Part shown: positions 57,251 through 64,000 of the stretch, in pieces
Layout: every line of letters starts with the position of its first letter
How positions within the stretch are numbered: position 1 is the first letter of the stretch
NCBI GenBank assembly: GCA_028583605.1
Contig: CM053325.1
Location: forward strand, 48,430,987-48,494,986
DNA from: Dastarcus helophoroides
Taxonomy: Eukaryota > Arthropoda > Insecta > Coleoptera > Bothrideridae
Direction of reading: 5' to 3'
Length of the DNA: 64,000 nucleotides
Notes under the pieces: model-generated
What the model saw: the letters and a program-made list of their open reading frames with translations, nothing else
Database searches by the model: none
Told to the model about the DNA's origin: nothing
Program-made: the position numbers and the translations under genes

Positions 57251-60200
57251 TAGAGCCCGGAAGTTATGGCGTTTACCATTTGATGCCATATTTGCCATTT
57301 TTAACAATTTTAGGGTTATTTTGCCATTTTTTTGCCTTATGTTCGGGACATAAAAGAAAAGATTTAAATTTCATCAATTAAAATTTTATAATAATTAACT
57401 CTCATAACTGATCTTTATTTGATTAATGAGTCTTTAATATCTGGTCCATTAACCACGGTGTAGGCAGAATTTGCTTCAGGGGGAGGCATTAATTAGCTTG
57501 AAAGATCGATGAACAAAAAAGACATAATTTGGAAAAAACCTTTCGGTCGAGTATTTGTAAACATTTAACTACATTATATTTTCATTTAAATACATTAACT
57601 GGGGGTAGAAATTTCGAAAAATAGCTAAACAGCTGGAAAATAGATTTTGAAATAGAAATCGAAACTTTCCGAATATTTAAAAAAAATTCGAAATTTTAAA
57701 AACAAAACTTCAACATTTCCAATTGTCGATTTTTGTAAAAAAAAAGACAGCATTTGAAAAAGAAGCAATTTCCAAAAATCAGAATTTTTACCTTATTCAA
57801 AATTTGACAACCTTGAAATTTACATGAAGTGTTTCTTAGAATTAAATTATGCAAACTAAGCTGAAACTCCCAAAAGTCAAATTTCAAGTAAATTTTCAGA
57901 AAAAGCTAAATATTAATGAAAATAATTTGAAAAAATAAACGATTTTTGAAAAATACAGTCGAAATTTAGAAAAAAAGGGTGACATTTTTAAGAAGAAAAC
58001 CAGTTTTGGGAAAAAAAATTAAAAAATCGAAATTAAACTAAGAAATTAGTATTTCGCAAAGATTGAAAAACCTCAAAAATTCGAAAAATATCAAAATTTT
58101 CAAGTCAAATTTTGTGAAAATGAATTTTAATTTCATACAATATTCTTTCTCGGAAAAAAATGGAAATTTCAGAAACATCGAATTTTGAAATTACAATCTG
58201 AAATCTCGAGAATAATGCCAATCTTGATACACGAGCTGAAATTTCTAGAAAGCCAAATTTAAAAAGGTCAACCTTTTCAGAAAAAAAACACACATTAAGG
58301 AAAGTGGGGAAATTTTTAAAAGGAGCGAATTTTGGAAGAAAAGTCGAAAAAGTATAATTTTGAGAATAAAGTCGAAATTTATAGAAATAGGTTTTTTAGC
58401 AAAAGGCGAATTTCGGGAAAAATACTTATTTTACGAGAAGATAGTTCGAGGAAAAACTAAGTATGGAATTTGTGTTAAAAATTTGAATCTTATGAAATCA
58501 GTAAAAATGTCTGATAAGTCAAATTCGAAAAAAGTTTGAACTTTCAGAAGAAGCCCAATATTGAAAATATAACGGAATTTCGAGAAGAAATCGAAATACC
58601 AAAAAAAAAACAAAAGGTCACCTTTTTCAGAAAAAAAATTATTAAAAATAATTAAGAAAAAAAAACATCGATTTAAGTCGAAAAAAAAACGCATTTTAAA
58701 AAAAATAGTCGAAATTTCGAAGAAAAGTTACATTTCAAAATAAATGAATATTTGCATTTGTCAAATTTTTAGAGAAATTATTCAAGAGTGTGAATAAAAT
58801 TGTTTGCAATTTTTATCTTTTCAGAAAAATTCATTTTTGAACAATAATAAAGTCCTCAAACTAATATTTTTCGCAAAATTTTGACAAAGAGACAAATTTT
58901 TCTAAGTAAGTTGAAATTTGAGGAAAGCTCTGTAAAAAAATCGAAGTTTTCTGAAAAAGGATAATTTGAAAATAAAAGCAACGAATTTTGGGACAAAAAT
59001 TGAACATTTTTAGAAAATTTGATTTTTCAAAGAAAAATCTAAAAAATCACAATTTCGAAAACGACAAATATAAAGAAAGAGAGAAAGTTTGGGGCAAAAT
59101 AAATCTAAGGGAAAAATTCAAAATTTTAAGGAAAAGACAAATATCAAGGAAAAACTAAGGTTTCCAAATTTGGAAAGAGATAAAAATCAAAATTTCACGA
59201 GGAAGACAAAAAAAATACTGAACGTTTCCAAAAAGTCAGGTTCTAAGAGCCCAGTGTTAAAAAATACAACAGAATTTAAAAAAAAAATCAACATTTCGAG
59301 GAAAAGCTCGACATTATAAGAAAAATACCTAAACTTGAAAAGAAATCCAGAATTTTTCATAAAAAGTCAAACTTTAATACAAAGAATTTTGCGAATAAAG
59401 TCAAAACTTGGAAAAAAAGGCCAATAATTAAAAAAAACTCGAAATTTGGGAAAAGACGACTTTTGATGAAAAAGTCGTTATTTTCAAAATGGAAATTGTT
59501 AAGAGAATGTCTGATTTTAAGAAAGTTTGAGGATAAATTTGAACTTTTCAAAAAAAGAAATTTTTGCCTTTTTACAGAACTTCCAAAAAATATTTTTCAA
59601 AATCTCCCAATCAATATTTTTCTCCAAATCTTTGTCTCTTTATCAAAATATCGACCAAATTTAAAAAAAAAATCACATTTTGGTTAATAAGGCGAAAGTT
59701 GCAGAAATTAGAATTATGAAAAGCGTCGAAATTTTCACAAAAAAAAAAGTTTTGAGAGATGGCGAAAATTTGAAAAAGAACTGACCAATTTAAAGATCAA
59801 AATTCAAAATTTTGAAGAAAAAAGACGACAAGTTTTAGAAATACATTTGAAATAAAAAAAACGAATTTTTTAAAAGAAGTCTAGGTTTCGAGAAAAATGT
59901 CGAAATTTGAAGGCAAAAATTAAAGAATCAGCTGAAAATATTCCGAAAAGTTAGATTCTAGAAAAATCGAAGAAGAAGTCCGACTTAGGAGAAATAATCG
60001 AGAAAAAGATTGAATTTTAGAAAGAAATTTGAAAAAAGTCGAATTTTGCAAATAGAATTATAATTTTGGAAGAAAAGACGAATTTTGACAAAAGGAATTC
60101 TTTCGAGAAAAAGGCGAATTTGGAGGAAAAATTTGCCATTTTGACATAGAATGGAAATTTCGCAGAGAAAACCAAATTTGAGAGTAAAGTTTAAATTTTT

Positions 60201-60847
60201 TGAAAGAAAAATTTCTCGCAGGTTATATTTTTTATAAAAATGCAATATATTTCCAAAACTCGAAATCTGTAAATAAATATATTTTCACAATTTTTACTTT
60301 TCTATCAAAAGATTGACCAAATTTGAAAAAATGCCTAAATTTTAACAAATCTGAGGAAAGTCATATTTAAAAAATAGTCAAAATTTTCAGGAAAAATCTG
60401 AATTTTGAGAAACGACGAAATTTCGAACAAAAAACGACGAATTTTAAAATAAAAATTTGAAACTTTGAGAAAGTCAGATTTTAACGAAAAAATCGAATTA
60501 TAGGAACATATTGTTTTTGAAATTTTTTTGGTTTCAGGGGACAAGATTTGTATTTCAATTTTTGAAGATAACCAAGAACCAGTCCGTTCCACAAAAAAAT
60601 ATACATGAAATTTAAAAAAAAACCAAATTTGTTGGAGAAACTCGAAACCTCGAGCAAAAAACGAATTTTGAAATACAAAAATAACATTGCCATGAGAGAA
60701 AGGTATTTTTCCATATACATATAAACCTATAATAATTAAAATTTATAAATGCTATTTTATTCGTTTTTACTGCCATTTTCGCCTATTTTATTTGCCATTT
60801 ATGACGCCAAAACTTTACTTTTTTACTGCCACAACTTCCGGGCTATA
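57251..60847. mobile_element. Inner hAT-like element nested in the outer one, 3.6 kb
   Basis: It begins TAGAGCCCGGAAGTTATGGC and, read inward from the right, TATAGCCCGGAAGTTGTGGC (18 of 20 matching). The flanks are GTCATAAT (57243-57250) and GTTATAAT (60848-60855), an 8-bp duplication with one difference. Subterminal TTTGCCATTT repeats occur at both ends. The 3-kb interior is degenerate GTCGAAATTT-type repeat, almost entirely purine-rich on the plus strand, plus MITE-like copy D. No transposase is present. Confidence 0.8.
60535..60592 (+). mobile_element. MITE-like repeat, copy D (right end and tail only)
   Basis: CAGGGGACAAGATTTGTATT is followed by CAATTTTTGAAGATAACCAA and GTCCGTTCCAC, nearly identical to the right end and tail of copy A at 6699-6758. 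The left part is absent. Confidence 0.55.
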
Positions 60848-61358
60848 GTTATAATTATTATTTTTCAACATCTCTTTAAACTTACATGAATTAAAAAAAC
60901 CTTTATGTGGCTAACTATGGAAATAAACGTTGAAAATTAACATTCCCCTTTTAACATAAAGTGATAATCTTTCATGTAACTCCTCACAGTAGCTAACAAA
61001 AAGCAAAAAGTATTCACATTTCTATTAAATATAAGGAAAACTAAGTTAATAGGAACATTTTAATTTGAATTAGGAAAATATGATCTGAGAAATAACACTT
61101 CCGTCACCAAACTTTTTAGTTCAAAATAAAAAAAAAAGTTTTATTTCGAGCATGCATAGCGACCTCGGTGTGTTAATTTAAGGTACTTGCTTGGAATAAA
61201 ACTTTGTATTTTATATTAAAAAGATAAGCTATGTACAGTGTGATGTCAATCCCGAAAATCCCGGGATAAAAAAAAATATAATCCCGAAAATTTCGGTACT
61301 GAATAGTTGTCGGGATCCCGGGATCCCGAAAATCGGAATACCGGGATCAAATCCTCTA

Positions 61359-61857
61359 GTTGCGTTGTAGCTATCAACGTGCCTCTGTCGTAATATCTTA
61401 TGACAACCATCTTACTCAGGATATGGATTTTTTTTTTTGGATGAGCAGCTAGCAGAAATAAAACAATGTTTAATAGAAGCCATGTTATCGAGTTCACATC
61501 TAAAACAAAACTTATCGATTTATTAATTTAACAAACCTGGACACTGCCCAAACTCTTTGTAACTTTGGGTAGTTGATTGCACAGTTTTTTTAAATATTAC
61601 TTTAGACCATTTTGTTTTATTACCTTTGTATATGTAGTAATATTAAAGAAGATATCTTAGCTAATTATTGATGGATCAATGGATAACCTAAATACCTCAA
61701 TATAGAAATCTAAGCTTGCATGGTAAATTCGATTAATGAATGCACCAGTAAATGGGTACCGTCTAAGATGAAAAGTATTTTTTTTAGAACATCAAACCTT
61801 GAGGAAGTAAAATAGTATAACATTTTCTAGAAAAACAATTATCTAATTTCACGCGGA
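61359..61857. other. Gene-free sequence between the hAT-like element and the Helitron end
   Basis: 61556-61620 resembles 56868-56940 on the other side of the hAT-like element (shared TTTGTAACTTTGG and TTGATTG/CTGATTG). The Helitron 5' end should lie within or beyond this stretch but was not identified. Confidence 0.35.
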
Positions 61858-61890
61858 CGAAGTCGTGAAAAACAGCTAGTATAAAGATAT
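61858..61890 (+). mobile_element. Helitron-type 3' terminus
   Basis: A hairpin TTTCACG / CGTGAAA (61858-61864 and 61875-61881) around CGGACGAAGT is followed after five bases by CTAG (61887-61890) and then T. A short hairpin just before a terminal CTRR, inserted ahead of T, is the Helitron signature. CACGCGGACGAAGTCG followed by ACAGCTAGT is a 3' end I know from Helitron-type repeats in insects. Confidence 0.65.
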
Positions 61891-62690
61891 TCTAAAAGTT
61901 CGTTTCATCCCCTTCATCATTTGGGAAACCTTATCGATCTTATTTTATTTTTAAATGTAAATTGGAAATTTCTGTTTTAGGTCTGCATAACTGGCATCTG
62001 GTGTTTTATGAAATGCGATGAAAAGGATCATAGACGTCAGTGTCAAGACGCAGGCACATGTTGAACTATTAACCCTCATATGGCCCGACTGATTAAAGAC
62101 ACTTGTTCTGCTTTTAATTGGAAGCAATAAAAGATATGTTGTTTCGCGTCTATTACACAGTAGTTCCATTGATATTTCGGTGTGCCATACACGCGACAAA
62201 ACTAACGTAAGCCAAATGCAGTGGAAATTAAATGAATATGTGGAAGATATTTTTTTCTTGTCAAGCTCGTAGTTTAGAAAGTTGGTTCAGGATGCCTTGC
62301 TCTATTGCAAGGTAACGCAAGCTTTTCCCTAGCTATAAATATTTAACAATCTACAGAAAAATCCCTCGGAGAAGTGGACCTCTATTTTTAAAATGCCATC
62401 CCTTGCCATGCAAAAAATTGATGATGACGCTTTTTGCATAGCTTTTGCGTCGCCTAAATGGTGATATAAAGAGCTTGTACTTTACATAATAATTTTATTA
62501 AAAAAATGGGAAATTTATTTTGAAATTTTACGTAATAATCGTTTAAAATAAAACTCATAATGGCGTTACTTAATAATTTAGAGGAGATTGTTTATCTTTA
62601 AAATGCCATCTGAGTGTATGCAAAAACTGACAAACTGACTTTAGGAGAATGACGTCATCATCATTTTTCTTTCAATGACAACTTCAACTT
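61891..62690. other. Gene-free sequence with a short direct repeat
   Basis: TTTTTAAAATGCCATC (62385-62400) recurs as TCTTTAAAATGCCATC (62595-62610), each followed by an ATGCAAAAA stretch. The 82-codon minus frame at 61951-62199 is unrecognised. Confidence 0.35.
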
Positions 62691-63030
62691 TTTTCGGTTG
62701 TTTTTAATAAATTTTTAGATAGGTGTTTTAAATCTGATTCTTTTGAATTTAAATTTTCAATTTTACATCTCAGTTGTGCTTTTTTTTTAAGTTTTAGCTT
62801 CTCTTTCAAAGTTTCAACTTTACTCTCTCAATCTTTTATATAAATGCATTAAGTTTAAATTTTCTATGAAAGTCGTTTCAACAAACAATTTGGAATTTAT
62901 CATAAAACAAATACTCAAAATTTAGAGAAAAAAAAAAATGAAAATTTCGAGCCTGGAATCGAAAGCAGAGATTTTGAATAGCAGTCAAAATTTTGGAGAA
63001 GAATTTGGATATTCTAAAAAATATTTTTTT
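62691..63030. repeat. Short block of degenerate AT-rich repeat
   Basis: The same AAATTTCGA-like low-complexity sequence as elsewhere, with an internal switch from pyrimidine- to purine-rich. No gene. Confidence 0.45.
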
Positions 63031-64000
63031 TTATATATAAAGATCAGAATGACATTGTATTATATTTCCGTTTGTACATAATATTGAAAGTATTTGATAA
63101 ACATATTTTAAATTGGTTATAGCCGCTTCAAGTTTAAGTTTACCATCGTTTTCATGTAGTTCCAATATGGTCTTCCTTTAGTTGAACCGAAAGCTGAAAT
63201 ATTCCTTTCGAATTATAAAATAGGCAATCTCGACAGTGCATTAAGCAAATCAAAACCTCCCCTACTCGAAGCCCCTGAAGGAAATGAAATGGTATTCTTG
63301 TACAAAGAGTGGCTTCCATTAAGATGATTAGGTTAGCGACATCGATCCACGCTCTCATAATGAATCATTCTATGATCGTTCGTGCAGATGTCTGTTGCTG
63401 TAATTTTCTTTAAAAGCAAACCTATGACCATTTTATTAATACGATGTTTGTGACATTCTAATCAACAGTAATACATCCATATTTTTGTCTTACGTAAATA
63501 ATGTGCATTAGAAATCACGTTATCTGGCAAATAATTTAAGCTCATTTGAAACGGTTTCTTACGTCCAATTTACATGCAAATACAGATAGTTAATGTCAAT
63601 GATTTCTCATGTATACCATTAACAAAACATATCTTGAAACTTATTATAAACTGCAAAATGCACCAGTCAGGAAATGAAACTCTACGACAACCGTCTACCA
63701 GTTCATTCATAATACATCGAATGTTATGAATGAAGCAATCAGTTCATTATAAAACTACCTCTACCTGTTCCACTAAGCTTTCTAGGTGAATACCATCAGG
63801 AGCATCCGGTGGAACGATTCACAAATGCATTCTTCGACAAGAATCGGGTCAAATAAAAACAGGGGTGTAAACATGTCATTATTTTATGCTACCTCCGTTC
63901 CGTATCGTGTAATTAAAACAAAAATAAAAGGTAATTTCCTTTACCAACCGTGTTGAATGGCATCACAGGTTGATTTACATTGAAAACTAGGACCTAATCT
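63031..64000. other. Gene-free sequence
   Basis: No coding region is supported; the 68-codon minus frame at 63152-63358 is unrecognised. No repeat seen. Confidence 0.4.

Larger units (their letters stand above)
56983..61358. mobile_element. Outer hAT-like element, 4.4 kb, perfect 8-bp target duplication
   Basis: It begins TAGAGAATTCGATCCCG and, read inward from the right end, TAGAGGATTTGATCCCG (15 of 17 matching). GTTGCGTT is duplicated at 56975-56982 and 61359-61366. Both subterminal regions carry clusters of GGGAT/ATCCC repeats (about 57000-57070 and 61250-61345), like the subterminal motifs that hAT transposases bind. No transposase is visible. Most of its length is a second element inserted into it. 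Confidence 0.85.

Noticed and set aside
57600..60700. CRISPR-like or satellite array
   Set aside because: The repeated unit is degenerate, spacing varies from about 15 to 28 nt, and there are no constant repeats with unique spacers. The setting is eukaryotic.
57696..60720. Series of minus-strand open frames resembling membrane proteins
   Set aside because: Composition artefact: T-rich strand of the degenerate repeat translates to Phe/Leu/Ile runs. The frames are not in a common order and have no conserved start.
62101..62199. Possible exon on the minus strand
   Set aside because: The frame (SRVWHTEISMELLCNRRETT) has no family match and no convincing splice sites.

Overview
The window is eukaryotic and very probably from an insect or other arthropod with a large, repeat-filled, AT-rich genome. 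This rests on the mobile elements present: non-LTR retrotransposons of Jockey-, R1- and RTE-like types, mariner-type transposases, hAT-type target duplications, and a Helitron end of a kind I know from insects. There are no bacterial operons, no prophage, no CRISPR array and no intact cellular protein gene. I could not name the species. Everything was read by eye; percentages and boundaries are estimates unless a position is quoted exactly.

Layout. 1-4.5 kb: a 3.18-kb non-autonomous hAT-like element (1345-4524, perfect 8-bp target duplication) with a ~200-bp-arm foldback inside. 4.5-10.2 kb: unique DNA, one unassigned open frame (5337-5552), then degenerate AT-rich repeat carrying two copies of a short MITE-like repeat and a pogo-like MITE (8259-8840). 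10.9-12.2 kb: two Jockey-type 3' fragments tail to tail. 12.2-15.6 kb: the least repetitive part, with weak hints of exons. 15.6-19.5 kb: AT-rich repeat, another Jockey scrap, hAT-like ends and a foldback MITE (19321-19450). 21.2-25.5 kb: a mariner transposase cut in two by a LINE (21885-25028, 8-bp duplication). 28.3-31.4 kb: the best preserved LINE, a Jockey-type element with endonuclease and reverse transcriptase. 34.4-35.3 kb: an R1-like reverse transcriptase interrupted by a 109-bp insert with a perfect 10-bp duplication. 36.1-37.4 kb: an RTE-like fragment. 38.1-38.9 kb: a deleted mariner. 39.9 and 47.8 kb: two related tRNA-derived SINE-like sequences. 41.7-42.8 kb: an R1-like 3' half with RNase H. 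43.3-46.9 kb: several foldbacks, a GC-rich island (about 44490-44711) and another LINE (44893-45925). 50.4-51.1 kb: a deleted LINE. 52.1-53.9 kb: a mariner-superfamily element with ~320-bp terminal inverted repeats. 57.0-61.4 kb: a hAT-like element (perfect 8-bp duplication) holding a second hAT-like element. 61.9 kb: a Helitron-type 3' end.

About a third of the window is a distinctive degenerate sequence: irregular arrays of a roughly 20-nt unit close to GTCGAAATTTnGAGAAAAAA. The strand carrying the purines switches abruptly between blocks. In the two large hAT-like elements (1345-4524 and 57251-60847) this sequence is the interior in place of a transposase.

No set of genes works together here. 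The coding remnants are reverse transcriptases, endonucleases, an RNase H and transposases, all broken by stops or frameshifts. The biological interest lies in nested insertions, foldback structures able to give double-stranded RNA, and possible host regulatory sequence near 19.9-20.1, 39.1-39.3 and 44.5-44.7 kb.
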